Assembly: GCA_944548615.1 (NCBI GenBank) | Contig: OX155960.1 | Span: forward strand, 34,130,475-34,194,474 | Length of the DNA stretch: 64,000 nucleotides | Direction of reading: 5' to 3' | From: Micropterix aruncella | Lineage: Eukaryota; Arthropoda; Insecta; Lepidoptera; Micropterigidae | Part shown: positions 39,987 to 53,295 of the stretch, in pieces | How the letters are laid out: every line of letters begins with the position of its first letter | Numbering within the stretch: the stretch's first letter is position 1 | Notes under the pieces: generated by a model | Seen by the model: the letters and a program-made list of their open reading frames with translations, nothing else | Database searches by the model: none | What the model was told of the DNA's origin: nothing | Position numbers and translations under genes: made by a program

Positions 39987-42598
39987 ACCTTTCAAACAGC
40001 AATGTTCAGTAATTCGTCGTTTAACTTTGATGGATGGACAATACATTTTTTTCGAGGTAAAGTGTTTCATACAGATACACTTCCAATAACGATAGAGTCA
40101 ACGAAAAGCGTGAAAAGAAGTAGAACGCGATAGTTAACATTAACTTTGGCTGTTCTTATCTCATTTTACTTCGCCCAAGCGTTTCGTGCCAATTCTAAGA
40201 CATTTTCTCATGTCCGCCTGTTATTTTGTTACCTCCCATTTCAGATTCGATTCGCCGTTTATTTTTGTCTAACTGCTAACACAATCTTTTATTTTGTCCT
40301 CCTGACCGCTGATATGGTAAACGTGGGTGCTGACTGCTGATGTTTTGAGCCGATAATAAATATCTAACTCCAACATTTTAAAATTGTTTTCTTCTTGACG
40401 TCACCCTTTAATAATTTAATTCATATTCGTATCTTTAGGATATCTTATATATTTTAAATTGTTTCTATATTTTAATATTATATCTAAGTGTATATAATTT
40501 AAAACCTTTCCTTTCGGTGTACTTTCTTAGTTATCTTCTATTTCTGTTTGATGGACGCTTTAGAGCTGTAAACCTAGTATTTTGGATTAGGTTCCTATTG
40601 TAATTACAACAAAATTCCATTATATATCCGCCTGTTGACTTCACAGTATGACAGCGAGTTTTCAAGAGCATGTTTTATCGCTGTTTTCTTTTAAATCCGT
40701 GCTAGACGAATTTCACGGCCCGATTTCTCACGTATGATTGACCGTGAAGCCTTTATTTTGGCTCGTGTTAATATAATAACCGACTAAATTTCTACTCTTT
40801 TATATTGTAAAATAAACTATGGGAAATGAGAGCGCGGCATCGGTTTTATTACCTGCAATACTTTTAGACTCTGCTATTTCATCTATTCTTGTGAATCATA
40901 AAAGTGCAGCAATATTCATTTTTTCACTTTCTTTTTCTTAACTACGGTATAACATGTTACTTCAGCAGTATACGTGTTCATCCATCTGGTTCATCCATCT
41001 CCATTTTATTTATCTAATTTTCAGTGGAATGCTTGTTTTCTGTGACTTCCAACTCCACTTGCGTTTTTGATCTTTGAATTGATCGGATGTTTTGTGGTGA
41101 CGCTCCTGATTTGTGGTAATAGTAATGGCAGCTACCTACCTTTAGAACTACCTCTTCATGCGATGTCGTTTGCTTCTAGGTTTACGTCAGTTTTAGTAGC
41201 CCCATTTGATGCTTCTATGTTCTGTCATCTTCATGCTGAGAATGAGCCATTAGCTTGACACAGCATCAGAAGCCTTATATCAATCATTTAATTTATTATA
41301 CATATTCGTATTCCCTGGAAGATTGAGTTTGCGTAAAGTACGACATGGACTACTCCATGCATGTCGAAAGCTTTTATAAAATTGGTTACTTAGCTGTTAC
41401 AATTTCTCTGATCTATCTTTTTTCGGTAATTCAATTATTAACTGAAAAGCCTCGGAAATCTTCGATGGTGTGGGCATATAATTCGAAAACAGTCTTGATG
41501 CAAGATCGCATGTGAAAATTGTAAAAGTCCTACAAACAACGATAGCCAATCTCATCTTTTGAAATCAAATCAAAGGCTCTCTTGAAATGCACCAAATCAT
41601 TAGAAGACCTCTGATTATATACATACATGACAGTAATTTCACGCTGGGTGTCTGTTCATACAGAGATTAAAGTCTGACTGGCTAACCCATGGCCCGCTGG
41701 CCTGTGTGTGGACAAGTTTGGGACTCAATTGAAATCGAAGAAATCGTTCCCTCAAATATACTGGAGTTTGTAAAACGCAAACGACTGGGCGATGATCTGT
41801 ATGCAAACTGAGTCGAAAAAGAACTGAAACCCAGGCTCCAAATAATCTAAATCTAGTCTATTGCAATTAGCACCAGCTATAGTTCATGTCATATGTGATA
41901 TATTTTGTTTCCTGACCTCACTATAAAACTTGTTTCATCGTTTCATTTCTCAAACCCACGTGCTTGACTACAACTATTTGCTGAGTGTCTTCGATTGGCT
42001 TCGATCTGACTTGCCTTTAATTTATGCGTTTCTTTTCGTTTGACACGGTTTTCTTGGGACGAATGCAAAATTGCCACACATAATAAAATCTTCCCACACT
42101 ATTCGCACTTTCTTGGCAATGCAATGGCGTTGCGATGACTTTCTCGCACTTGTTTATTTTTTGGATTGATGCGCGAACGCATGACATGTGCTCGTACTAT
42201 CTAGGCAATGCCTGATATTATATCAAGCCTTGCTGGCTACTTCGCGGATCATCAACGTCACGATTCGCAAATCAAGTGGTCTAGCTCGCAAAAGGAGATA
42301 GAGAAACTAATTAAATTTCGTTTTCGTAATTGTGTGACGTCGAATTTGTGAGATATCACTTTTTTGCAAACTACTTTCTTGGCAAATCATAGATTTCTGT
42401 GGTCTTTTATCTTGCCTCTCGTGTATTCATTTTATTTCGTCTCTTCTGCATGAAGCACCAACTCGTAAATTAAGTAGTTTAGCCACAGTATATCAAACAG
42501 TATTTTACTCTCGAGCTACAGGGCACTGCGGGAAGAGGATGCAAGGAATGTGGACAGAGGGGTACGTCTTCACGAACGCCTTTGGTTAGCGTTACGCG

Positions 42599-42729
42599 CA
42601 GGTAAAGGCTGGCGAATTTTTCGAACGTTTGGGGCCGAGTAGCGGACATCTGGAGACCATATCCGAGCCCTTACGACTCGTGACTTAATTGCTTCGATTT
42701 CAATTTTGTTCTAAGAGAAGCTACTGTCT
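42599..42729 (+). repeat. Dispersed repeat D, copy 2
   Basis: The sequence corresponds to 32865-33007 in the same orientation. ACCATATCCGAGCCCTTACG and GATTTCAATTTTGTTCTAAG are identical in both. Confidence 0.8.
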
Positions 42730-43599
42730 GGTATACTGTGGTTTAGCTTACTAAAGTAAATAGAGAAATAATTAAATTTTCCTTGCATAGTTGCTGTAGC
42801 ATTTCTTTGACGTCACTATTTTCTAATCCACTTGTTTTACCATTCATAGATTTATGTGGTCTTTTATTTCGTTTGTCTCGGCTTTTTCACCTTGCATCTT
42901 GCCAGTTGGTCCCGCTCTTACATTGTTATATAGATATTTATTATGTCTTGCACCAGTATGTTTTCACAGATGTCTTTCATATTTCTCTTCATTTTGTCCT
43001 ATAGTCTTTCATTGTATTAAATAAAAGTGATGGTTTAGCTTCAGTTTCTAAATTGAGTAGCGTCACTATCTTTCGATTAATTTTATTTCAATCACTACAT
43101 TTCTATGGCTTGAAGAGTTAATTATATTGTGTCCTTGTTCCCGTTCTTCCATCACCACTATGAATTGCACCACAGAGTTGTTCCATCGATCTCCTACTAC
43201 AAGGCTTGTGTATACAGTAGTAGCCGGTTACGATGTGGGTTTCCGACCTTATTGTATCGCGTTCAATTCGCGCTTTCGCATTTTCTTCGGTCAATCCATC
43301 ACCCGCGCAGACGATTCATCTATTTCGGCCTCTTTGCCTATCTTCTGTATTGACAGGTGAAACGCTATTTTTACTGCTAAGTAATAACAAATGTGCTTTC
43401 AACGCTTCTCATTGTGGAAGATTTCTATTCAGCTAATATTTCAATTTAATCGTTTATGCTGAGGTGAAAATTTCCTGCTTTGAAAACGTTGGAAAGTGAA
43501 GACGCTTAACGCACAGGGTTGCATTTAAAAGCGCTTCAGTACTAACGATCTATTCAAAAGACACCGTATCTGTTTTTTAAACAACGTTTTTACTTTTCC

Positions 43600-43965
43600 A
43601 GCCTACCAACCGGCGAGGAGGGAAACTATTGTTAACGCGCATTTTTTTCTGTGTATCTGTCTGTGTGTGCGTGTGCATTCCTCCACGATAGCGCCGAAAC
43701 GCTTAATCCGATTGAGCTGAAATTTGCAATGCAGGCATCATTTAGTCATGGCAAGAGTTGAAAAAGTTGTGGTTCTAATCGGTCCACCAGGAGGCGCACT
43801 TGTCATATTTCAATCGCGAAATATTGCAAATAGAGACTTGAAATTTGGTACACAGATGCTTTGTTGGGCTCAAACCACATTGTAAAATTTTGGCGCTGGG
43901 ACCAACCTCACCCTTAGTCGAGAAACAAACTGCGAACCCAACCGGGATCGTGCGCCGGCCGAGAG
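43600..43965. repeat. Repeat-like block of unknown class
   Basis: It holds a CTGTGTGTGCGTGTGC run followed by CCGAAACGCTTAATCCGATT and GAGCTGAAATTTG. That layout is seen in many arthropod mobile-element remnants. There is no second copy in this window, so the assignment is tentative. Confidence 0.35.
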
Positions 43966-45893
43966 AGGGCGCTCATCAATTTTATTTATGAAATAAATAT
44001 TCATATGAAATCAGTCTTTTGCTACTTGCCGGGAAAGTCTTGGGGTGACACAACCGCTGTTTTTAATAAAGCGAAAGAAAGTCACAATTTATTTGTCTGC
44101 CTGTAGGTAGGTACATACGAATTTTTATAGCAAACATCAACTGTTCATAAGAGGCATTGTTTCAGGAATTGTCATAACTACACAATGTAGGTATTATAGG
44201 CTCAGGAGATATGACGAACCTGCTTATATATTCTTCTTTTTCTTAGTTGCCATGTCCGTTAATGGACTTAAGCTATGATGATGATACGGAAAACGTTGTA
44301 TGAAACATTTACGTACCTGCATACATCAATATAGTTAGAAAATAATAGAAAAATGAAGAAAATCAACAAAGTTCTGTAAGACGCATTCAAATACACTTAC
44401 GTTTGTCTCCAAAACACTTCACACGTCCCTTCTAATCTCCGAACAAGGCAATAAAAGGCTCTTGAGAAGGATATTATGCCGCATCTTGTAATAGTATTCA
44501 TGTTTACAAACACTCGCTACCAGCAGCGAGCCATAATCCGGTGAGCTATGTCAATATTTATTGAGGGCACATAACAGTTACTTTAGACAATGGAAATAAT
44601 TAGCATATTTGAAACGCTGCGTATCTTTGAATGTCCCTTTATTTATTTGATAAAAATCGAATAAATACACCAAACGAAAGTTAACTCTTAGACAATTACA
44701 TGCATGTAGGATCTTAGTTGCATTACAAAAGAAATACAAATGGCGGACTTATTAACTAAAGATGAATCTCTTCGAGCCAACTATTTATAGGTTGTGAGGA
44801 AATACTCGACGTAGCAAAACAACTAAATTAAAAGTTGGGAAAGGGATTAAGGAAGGGATAGAAAACAGGAAAAAAGCGGAGGTAAAATTACGAAGTTACA
44901 ACAGAAATGAAAAAAAGTATTATCAAAGACGTACTTATTATGAAAAAAAAAGTATTACGAAAGTACTCTCCTCCCCTATTCACACACTTTTACCAGCGAT
45001 GTTTTTAGTTGCAAAACGTCTCGATAGTACACATTGTTGACTATTTCACCTTGGGGTAAGAATTCAAAATTCAAAATTCCATTAAAACTTTTGCTCTTGA
45101 AACTCGCACATTTAAAAAAATCGCAACTGACGCTTAAACACGTTGCACTCAAATAACAATATCATGTAAACTAAACGAGATATCAACAACCCAAAAACAA
45201 GGGGTTACAAAAGGGGTTATGCGCAAGGTAGTACTTCCAAACGCATATCACTACATATCTGCGTTGGCGCCTAATTCATAATGTTTGGTTATTTTCTAAA
45301 CAGACCTCGTAATTATAAGTTTGGACAAATAAATTAAATTAAATCAAATTTTGTTTCTGCTTCGCCGGTATGTCCACGTAATGAATGACGCCCTAAGTCG
45401 CATATGAATGAATAGTGATAACTGACAACGTCTTTATGACAAATGTGCCTTTTAACACAACAACGCAACCCTCGCATCAGTTGCTCATCACCCACAGTCC
45501 AATACCCCTTTTTTCATTCCATGTCAAGTGTACCTCCACATGCGTTACAGGCACAGGAGTAAGGACAGAGCCCCTACCCACCCACATGTGGGGCGCAGCG
45601 ACTGGAAGCAAAACGGTGTGCTTTATGCGTTCCCAGGCTCCCTCCGGATTAGGAGCGTGGGAAAGCAGAGGGTAACTGCACTTGCGCGTTATAATACCCA
45701 ACCACCACACCTGCAATATAATACATAGATAAGAGTACGTTGTTGTTCACACATATAAGAAATCAAAAGAATAAACGTAGAAAAGAGTGAGTAAGTCACC
45801 GCGGCGAGAAATCAGGCAACTTCGATGTTCAATTTCGGATTTTTCACATACAAAAAAATAATTCGACTTGAGAGTTATTTGTATGCGTAATAC

Positions 45894-46430
45894 TTGGAGT
45901 TCTTTGTATGCTTTTCAAGATCTTGGATGGCGTCGCTCTCAATTGTCTTACTGGTAGATTTACTGCACTATCGGCTCATGGACGTCCGCTTAGATCAAAA
46001 GATAACCTGCTACTCTCTATCCCTAGTCACAGCACTGACTTCTTCTCTTTCTGTTTCACCGTGCATGAAGCCCGTCTTTGGAATGCTTTACCGAAAAATG
46101 TCGGAAACGTGCCAAGCATAACAAGTTTTAAAAACAGACTAAGACATAATTTGAAATCTTCCACATAAATTTCCTTTCCCTTCCCATTCTCCTCCATTTT
46201 AAACATTAGCGTCCTTATGGCTATTTTGGTGTGGCGCGTTCTGTGCCCACAAAGAGTTAAATATATATTTTGTATTAGTCTCTTTATATAGGTTAAGTTA
46301 TGTAGCATCTAATCGCAAATAACGTTGTTACAATAGTATAGGTTAGCTCTAAAATATTGCCTGCAGGCAATAAGCTCGCCTTTTCGTACGGATAAACCGT
46401 TTTATTATTATTATTATTACTTTGACATTA
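45894..46430 (+). pseudogene. LINE ORF2 C-terminus and 3' UTR
   Basis: The frame 45908-46168 holds LSIPSHSTDFFSFCFTVHEA, then RLWNALPKNV and SFKNRLRHNL. This is the typical end of a CR1/jockey-like LINE ORF2: 'WN.LP..V' followed by 'FK..L...L'. A 3' untranslated part follows and ends in (ATT)n at about 46401-46420. The same 3' end occurs inverted at 1701-1915. Confidence 0.82.
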
Positions 46431-46540
46431 CAAAACAAATCGTTACTACGAATATTGCGGGTGTGTGAGTAGTGTTTTTTTTCTTATTTTTGTTTCATAC
46501 ATGCTAAACATATTATTATGGCTGGAATATAATCTATATA

Positions 46541-46589
46541 TGTCTAGGGTAGACTGGAGTCTAGAGATAGACCCGGTCTACCCTAGACA
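46541..46589. other. 17-bp-arm hairpin
   Basis: TGTCTAGGGTAGACTGG (46541-46557) pairs with CCGGTCTACCCTAGACA (46573-46589) with one mismatch around a 15-base loop. It abuts the retroposon copy at 46590. Confidence 0.8.
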
Positions 46590-46700
46590 ACGGCGGCTGC
46601 AACGTCGCCGAAAAGTCAAATTTTACAAACTTCACGCGTTAAATTCGGTTTTTTTATTTTATTTATAATGTCAAACAACCGCGATAGTCTCCGATTTCAA
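46590..46700 (+). repeat. Second copy of the 117-bp retroposon
   Basis: The copy shares CGGCTGCAACGTCGCCGAAA, ACAAACTTCACGCG, TTATTTATAATGTCAAAC and CCGCGATAGTCT with 20231-20347, in the same orientation. No target duplication is visible. Confidence 0.75.
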
Positions 46701-49084
46701 ACAATATACTCTCGATGATGGTTGGATGGTCAATCTTGGATAATGCTTGTGACTACGTCAAATCACCCCAACAAAAAGAGCATCCGCAATCCCCAGCACA
46801 GCATATAAATAGAGACTTCGCCACCATTGAGATAATAATATGATAACGGCGGCTGAAGTTTCTTATTCGCGAACGATCGAAGTGTGAAACAAAGAAGCGA
46901 GACTATAGAGCAGAGCAACATCGGTTCCCAAAGCGCCAGAGCGAAAAATCGCGAGGGAAATGGGCCGTGAAAATGTATATAAAAACCTGCTCGAAGACAT
47001 TTTCTTCGCAACGACAATGATGGGCGATTATGCCTCGTCTAGTATTTTCTGTATAAAGAGTGTCTAGACGCGATGTTCGTGACATTAAAGATAAATAGAG
47101 ATGCTACCACGCCTTGGTTACATTAACCCCCAGCTGGCATCGAAAAATTTACTGATATAACTTACAAGATTTAGTATCAAAATTGAAATTGGCGTCAAGC
47201 AATTTATGAATGTGTTATGATAGCCTTTTCGTTTAAATTTGGGGTTAATAAAAACAACGAATTGTTTTGGGGTAGATTTGGTAAGAGAATATCGTTAAAA
47301 TCAGTTTAGCTAACTTCTCTTTGCTTACATTTATTTTATAATAAAAAACTAAATGACATAGTAGTACCTATTTACCAGATACTAGGTACAAAAGTATGTT
47401 GTTATGAGATTACAATTTTTTAAAAGATAGACCCATGATCAACTCTTTCGAGACTAAGTAAATGTATACACAAGCGACCTGTTCAGTGGTATCTAACTGT
47501 GTTTATACTTTATAACCTGATTGAGGTTTAATCACAGTCCTTTGCCATATTATTAGACCCGCCGTACATTTCAGTACAAATTTATACTTTTCAGTATCCT
47601 GTAACTTTTGAACGGTGCTGAGTATCGGGAGTTTGTTTTATTGTTTATTTTAATAAATATGTCTTTTAATAAACTGTATTTTAATAATTTTCATTAATTT
47701 AACATTCAATATGTTCTAGAATTAACGGGGCTGGCGTCAGTACCGAAATAAAATTTTATTCCAAATAACATTGTTTTTCCCGAACTATTGTCACTGCCAA
47801 CCCGGGAGAAAACAGTTTATAACGTATAAGTTTAAAATAATTACGCAAAAATACATCAATATATATTTTTAAAACCGCTATATCTGCAAAAATACTTTTG
47901 TTTGTCAAAATTGTGATTTAGCGATTCTTTAGACAGTTTGAGTACATAATGCTATACAAAATTAATATGGAGTACATAATCTTAATTGTTATTTGATAAA
48001 ATAATAGTAATAAGAATTAATCTTACCTCCACCATTCTCCTCTTGAAGATGATAAATGTAATTCTGACGAAAGTTAAGGATTTTGTTATTTCATGCGGTA
48101 AGGTTCGTTTTTTGCCAATATAGTGACTGAATATTTTTAATATTTACATACATGACAAGATAATTCAACTAATAACAATAAACACTAAAAAGAAGCCATA
48201 ATGTGGTTAAAGCTTTATCCGATCGACAGGCGGCCTCTGACGTCAAATGTATCAATTTACAGCTCCACGTGCCTATTTTCGGGTTTATTTGCTTCCAACG
48301 ACATTGAATTTGCTATCGCCGGATTATCCCCAATCTCGCATAAATATTTGCACAGAGCTGGCGTAATTTCATCGGACGGGGGAGCTTCATCCGCAACTCA
48401 ATATCAGAGCTTCAATCCGTGCGTCCACGTCGCACATATGTATGAGCAGTATAACACGCGATTACATAACATTATTAAAAAAAATAAAGAGAGCTTTCCG
48501 TCATCTCGCTAAATCGTCCAAAGTTATAATAATTTCGCAAACCGTTATTTAAATCTCAAAATGTTTTTTTTACGAAGAGCTGCAGTAAGCTCCCATTAAA
48601 CGCTTCGATCGAGACATTTATTTATTTATTTCAAATATTATTTAGAAGCTCTTGAATATTACATCTAGTATATACACGTCCATAATAACTAAGCGATGAT
48701 CCTCTTTTCTCAGTCTCTTTCGCAATTTTATTGAATATCGTTGTGTTCTGCTCCTTTTTTTTCCAGATACTGCTTTAGCTTTCTTGTATAGGTCTTCCGT
48801 CCTTTACCAGTTCTTTAGATTCTTCCATCGTTAGGTTATATTATTCTATGTCATTTTTAGTGACTCATTTCACGTTTCGGTGTCCCCAGCTTTCGCTCTC
48901 CGGCCGAGTATTTTGTTGTTGCCGATAATAAGTGCTGTCATCTTTTCTTTTAACATAGCTAAAGTATAAGCATAAACAATCTATTTTTATTTTTTCTATA
49001 TCGTTTTTTCCTCCAGTAAATCGATCATCGGTTTACTTGATACATTTCTAGATAGTTCCAACATTTCGTTCAATATATAGCTTT
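46701..49084. other. No recognised gene; one unique GC-richer block
   Basis: A TATA-like TGTATATAAAAACC occurs at about 46975-46988 but has no gene that I can attach. The stretch 48200-48515 is noticeably more complex than its flanks, with a plus frame of 103 codons that has no known motif; it may be a conserved noncoding element. The rest is AT-rich. Confidence 0.4.
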
Positions 49085-49301
49085 TATATTACGTTGATAT
49101 TGTCTTATTTGATATCGTTAGTGCCGATGCCCTCAGTCCATAAATCATCGTCGGCACTATGGTCTTATCCATATTAGTCATGTCGTTCGCCAATTCATTT
49201 TTTATAGTATTATTGTGGCGTTTGTCATTCCTTTGTAATAGTGTGTTATCGGCTCTATGTGATATGGGTTTCAAATTATTAGTTTTCTTTGATAGTTTCA
49301 T
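49085..49301 (-). pseudogene. LINE reverse-transcriptase fragment (PTMIYG motif)
   Basis: The minus frame of 70 codons reads NMDKTIVPTMIYGLRASALT near residues 43-62. This fits the '.y...v.P.l.YG.E.w.lt' segment found after the RT catalytic core of LINEs, here with the Glu changed to Arg. The remainder is Asn/Lys-rich and eroded. A weak match, but the motif is specific. Confidence 0.45.
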
Positions 49302-50362
49302 TTCAAAACCAAAAAAACGTTTTTCGCGCTCCAGTACTAATCATGAAAGTGTAATTTCTAACTGTCAACGTTGGTGTACCATGAGTGGTAGGTAGTGAGA
49401 ACCGTATGGTAGGTGTCTAAAATATATTTTTTAGGGCTTTCGCCAGATATTATTACGATTTTTGATGATGTTTCTAACTATTGCATGACGACGATTATTT
49501 TTTTTAACTGCTTCTAACTTTTATAACTGTATACATTTATTATTATATGATTTATATCCTATTATTGTAACTATTTAAATTCGATTAGGACTATTTAGTG
49601 ACTAACATGTTTTTGTTTATTTTACTTATTGTTTTTTTTATAATTTTGTTTACATATTATATTTTTTTGACATATGAAATATTTTATACTTATGACTTTT
49701 AACTACTTTTTTGTAATTTTTTGAGCTTTTTATTTGTGATTTAGTTTTTTTATTGCTGTTTTTTTCATAATATTTTTGGCTGTGTAATAAATAAAATTGG
49801 GCGTGGCCATTGAGATCTTTTTTTTAACGTATTGACACATTAATTGTTTGTAACTCTCTGTTAAACAAGCGTTGCATATAGGCGATATCATAATTGAGTT
49901 TAATTTCTTTTAATAATATTTTAGATATATGATCATCTCATCATAGACATGATATATGACCATCGATGATTTATACACATCATAGTTTAGTTATATTAAG
50001 ATTTATTTGAAGTTTTAAATTGTAAATTGTAATATCTGTGAATTGCTTTAATTCAAATAAATAAATTCAATTCGACCTGTGTGCGTCGGCATCGGCGATA
50101 TCTAATTTATTGAAAGTCACTGGGTTACCGTATAAATCTATCACTTAGTGTGTGCGTATATTAGCATATTCGCTCGCCAGTGCTCAGTTAGGTTCTACCT
50201 GTATTGACCAATGCCCATGCCAGGAGCTTGTCCATTTTGATAAACAAACACTGCTTGCAATAGTCTCACAAATAACCAACATACATGCAGTGAAACCAAG
50301 TGTGCTAAACTCTGAAACTAGGACATGTCGCATTGATATGGCAGTCGCATTGATATGGCAAT
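49302..50362. other. AT-rich, LINE tail and a 17-bp tandem
   Basis: T-rich DNA with AATAAATAAAATT-type tails near 49785 and an AATAAATAAATTC tail near 50058, probably LINE 3' ends. GCATTGATATGGCAGTC is tandemly duplicated at about 50331-50360, just before the next element. Confidence 0.45.
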
Positions 50363-51207
50363 GAGGAGTCGGCGAACAAAACGACCCAGAAACATTAGAA
50401 AAATGAAGTAAAAATCACCAATTTTGTTTAAATCGATCTATCGCTAGTTGAAAATGGTTGATTATTTGGAAGTGTAATTAATTTCTTTAAAAATGGTCTA
50501 AATCTCATACTAAATCATAGACCGTTAAAATGGTTTTCTTTCAAAACGGTCTAAATACATTTTTTTGCACCTTTTCTTGTTCTTGTTGTGGTGTCCCTAA
50601 TTTACATATGGCAACATTCACATTTGAGCATAGCTTCGGTAAAGTGAGTTACTGTGAAAATTGGTTTGGTGTAAATGGTGAAAAAAATGTCATCTGGTAC
50701 GGTGGCGGCACACAACGCCGGTTCTATAAGAATACATATTCATATACGAGTATTTCTTAAATAATATTTGTCTATTTTTAGATTTGTTTACATATTCATT
50801 AATTAAGGATTTAATAGACTAAAATTAACGATTTAGAAATAGAAAAAAGAAAAACAATGCCTAAATGTTTTATTTTCCTGTTTTTATAACACCAGTAGCA
50901 ATCAAAACGGTATAATTTATGAATACAGTTGCGATCAAAACTATCTAAATATTCCGATTTCAATCAAAACGATCTAAACGAAAATTTGTTTCTTTTATTA
51001 TGTCCCATTCTTGCCATTGAGTTATAGTATGTATAACTCAATGATTCTTGCAATGAAAAATTACTTGCGAATGCTAGAGATCAGCCAGGGTAGCAACTAA
51101 AAAAACAAAATATACAAATAAACAAATGGAAGTATGCTATTTAGTTTTTTGCCTCTTCTGTGAAATTAAGTTCAACGCTTTAAGATCTTTTTGTTCCCCG
51201 ACTCCTC
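50363..51207. mobile_element. 845-bp inverted-repeat element with recurring internal motif
   Basis: The left end is GAGGAGTCGGCGAACAAAA. The right end reverse complements to GAGGAGTCGGGGAACAAAA. The interior contains many variants of CAAAACGGTCTAAAT in both orientations (near 50516, 50546, 50896, 50935 and 50968). No transposase motif is seen in the 76-codon frame 50530-50760. Target duplication is at most AAT and uncertain. The superfamily is not identified. Confidence 0.75.
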
Positions 51208-53010
51208 AAATTGGATCGACTATTGATAAGGCGTCCAAGGTCGATAATATATGAAGCATAATGGTGCAACACCATTGCCGGCTTGTCAAACGTCGTCGCT
51301 GTCTGGTATTGGTATACGCACCGCATGCTCAAGCAGTTCGATTGCCAAAACCCCAAATGCGTCAGTGGTCTTGCTAGAATGTAGCCGTGTCCAACCGGTC
51401 GAAAGCCAGCCTTCGCGCGCTAAAAACTGCGCCGCAACTTTTTGGTCGATTTTATAAATAAATACTAACAATATCGCTTTTTCATGAATTCCCTCTTGTT
51501 ACCTAGTAATTAATCTTGTTACTCATGTATATTATATATTTATATAAGATGTATGGGGGCTGGCCGAAACGGTTACGCGCAGATCTGTCAGACGACGCAA
51601 AATGCCTATAGGCATTGTTGGCATCCGACGGGTTAACGGTTTTATATGTATTTTTGGTCGCACGCTACGTACATGCTGTTATATTCAGTATGGAGAGTGC
51701 ATAACCGAAATGACAATATTTAGCACTTTATAAAAAAGGCATAACAAAAAGAATATATGACGACCACTACTCTAAACTCATCATTAATATCTGCTCACTA
51801 ACATAGACATAAAAATAATCTTGATAATATGGAATTAAATAAAGTCATAATACTTAAAAAATGCTACATAAAATTGTCAAAAAAAATGTTCAATGTTTTA
51901 TAATAATTGATAAATTATGGATAAATTGTGATAAATTGAAATTGAAATGGAAACTCTATCTCCAAATTTCGACCGCCACGGCCAGACATTTCGTCTGCCG
52001 CCATAATAAGTCCATTAGCTAGAATCTCACACATGTAAGCTTTCTGGGTGTATTCAGTTGATTGCTATTAGTTATTTTCTCACCAATTTATCGTCTCATA
52101 ATTTCATGGTATCGTAAATTTTGACCTAACTTCCAAACCGAATTTTACTGAAGTTTCCACCTCAAACCATCAAAAATGCCTCGTAATCGCGACTTTCAAC
52201 TAAAACATCTTTGCTTAAATGTTGGAACTCGATTGATCGGCGACAAATTATCGCCATACTAATACAGGTTATTAGAATGCGATAGATAGGCTCGAAAAGA
52301 TCAATGGTCCGGGGAAGTGGCACAGTCCAGTCCAGCGCGTCCGCGCCCGCTGACTACTGACACACTTGCCTCGATGCGCCTCCTTCAGGTTTTGACATTA
52401 ATAATATCTTATGACGGTTCATCGGCTTTAATGCTCGTGCAAATGTACACCTTACGAACGAGCGCCTCGTTATAAACCAAGCGCGTTTTCTCAACCACAC
52501 GTTATACAAGGACAGGTTGAAAATATTTGACATTTAAACTTTTTTTGCAGTAGATAACAAACCACAACCGATTCAAATTGTGATTGGCTGAAGTTTACGC
52601 TTCAGACTATAAGTAGCGGTCGGATGTTTGGCTGTCCAAGTTTGGACTATCTTTGTTTCGAATTCAAATCGTAAACTATGTCGCCGAGTACTAAAGAATT
52701 GTTAAAAGCTTGGGCTTGCTCATCAACCGCAATCTTTCATGGAAGGCACAATATAATAAAATTAGCAAAGACTTCTCGATCTCGTCTTGTCTGATGAATG
52801 CTATTCCATGCACGCATGTTTGCAAGTTTGTATGAATGCATGTATGTATCAACAGTTTAATCGGGTAATAAATGATGTTGACGAATTTCACGTTAGCTGT
52901 TTCACCTACAGGCAGAATGCAAAAGAAAACGTTAGATAGAAATCGTTTGACCCGTAATTAAACACGTCGTTGATTAAGAATAATATTAGTATAACTAATT
53001 ATGTAATTAT
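51208..53010. other. No recognised gene; possible solo transposon end
   Basis: CATCCGACGGGTTAA at 51627-51641 resembles the right end of a TTAA-type element, but no left end was found. A TATAAGTA with a CTGAAG/CTTCAG inverted repeat upstream (about 52588-52616) could be a core promoter; no gene is attached. Frames at 51251-51457 and 52691-52891 show no motifs. Confidence 0.35.
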
Positions 53011-53014
53011 TTAA

Positions 53015-53236
53015 CACGTTGACTGCCAAGGTACTTTTCGGGATTCTGGTATGAAAATCCAATTTTATTATATTATTAAACCCCTCTAATAATAGTATAT
53101 AGTGATCATTAAAAAGCATAAAAAAGAGGCTTCTTCAATAAAGTAATTTAGAATTTTCTCATAATTGTCTATGCATTGAAATCTTCTTGCTAAATAAAGC
53201 CAACTTCGAGTTAAAAAGTAATTGGCAGTCAATGTG
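53015..53236. mobile_element. piggyBac-like miniature element (TTAA)
   Basis: The left border is TTAACACGTTGACTGCCAA (from 53011). The right border reverse complements to TTAACACATTGACTGCCAA (to 53240). TTAA at both ends fits a piggyBac-type insertion. The interior is 190 bp of AT-rich DNA without a frame. Confidence 0.85.
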
Positions 53237-53267
53237 TTAATATTTATACAACTCAAATTATTAATTA

Positions 53268-53295
53268 TATTGATCGTGCATATGCACGATCAATA
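53268..53295. other. Perfect 28-bp palindrome
   Basis: The 14 bases TATTGATCGTGCAT are followed directly by their exact reverse complement, with no loop. The palindrome lies 28 bp after the piggyBac-like element. It may be a protein-binding site or a replication-error product. Confidence 0.9.

Larger units (their letters stand above)
39987..45893. other. 5.9 kb without recognised gene
   Basis: AT-rich DNA with many frames below 95 codons, none with a motif I know. Identified items inside are the dispersed repeat at 42599-42729 and a repeat-like block at about 43600-43965. A frame around 41690-41810 reads coherently for about 35 residues but matches nothing I know. Confidence 0.45.

Noticed and set aside
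46975..46988. TATATAAAAA as a promoter
   Set aside because: No transcript or coding region can be attached, and such AT strings are common in this DNA.
47114..47755. TTAACCCCCAGCTGGC and TTAACGGGGCTGGCG as possible ends of a TTAA element
   Set aside because: The two motifs are not inverted relative to each other, so they cannot be terminal inverted repeats.
51580..51641. Possible piggyBac-like end CATCCGACGGGTTAA
   Set aside because: No matching left end was found within a reasonable distance. Mentioned only as a possible solo end.
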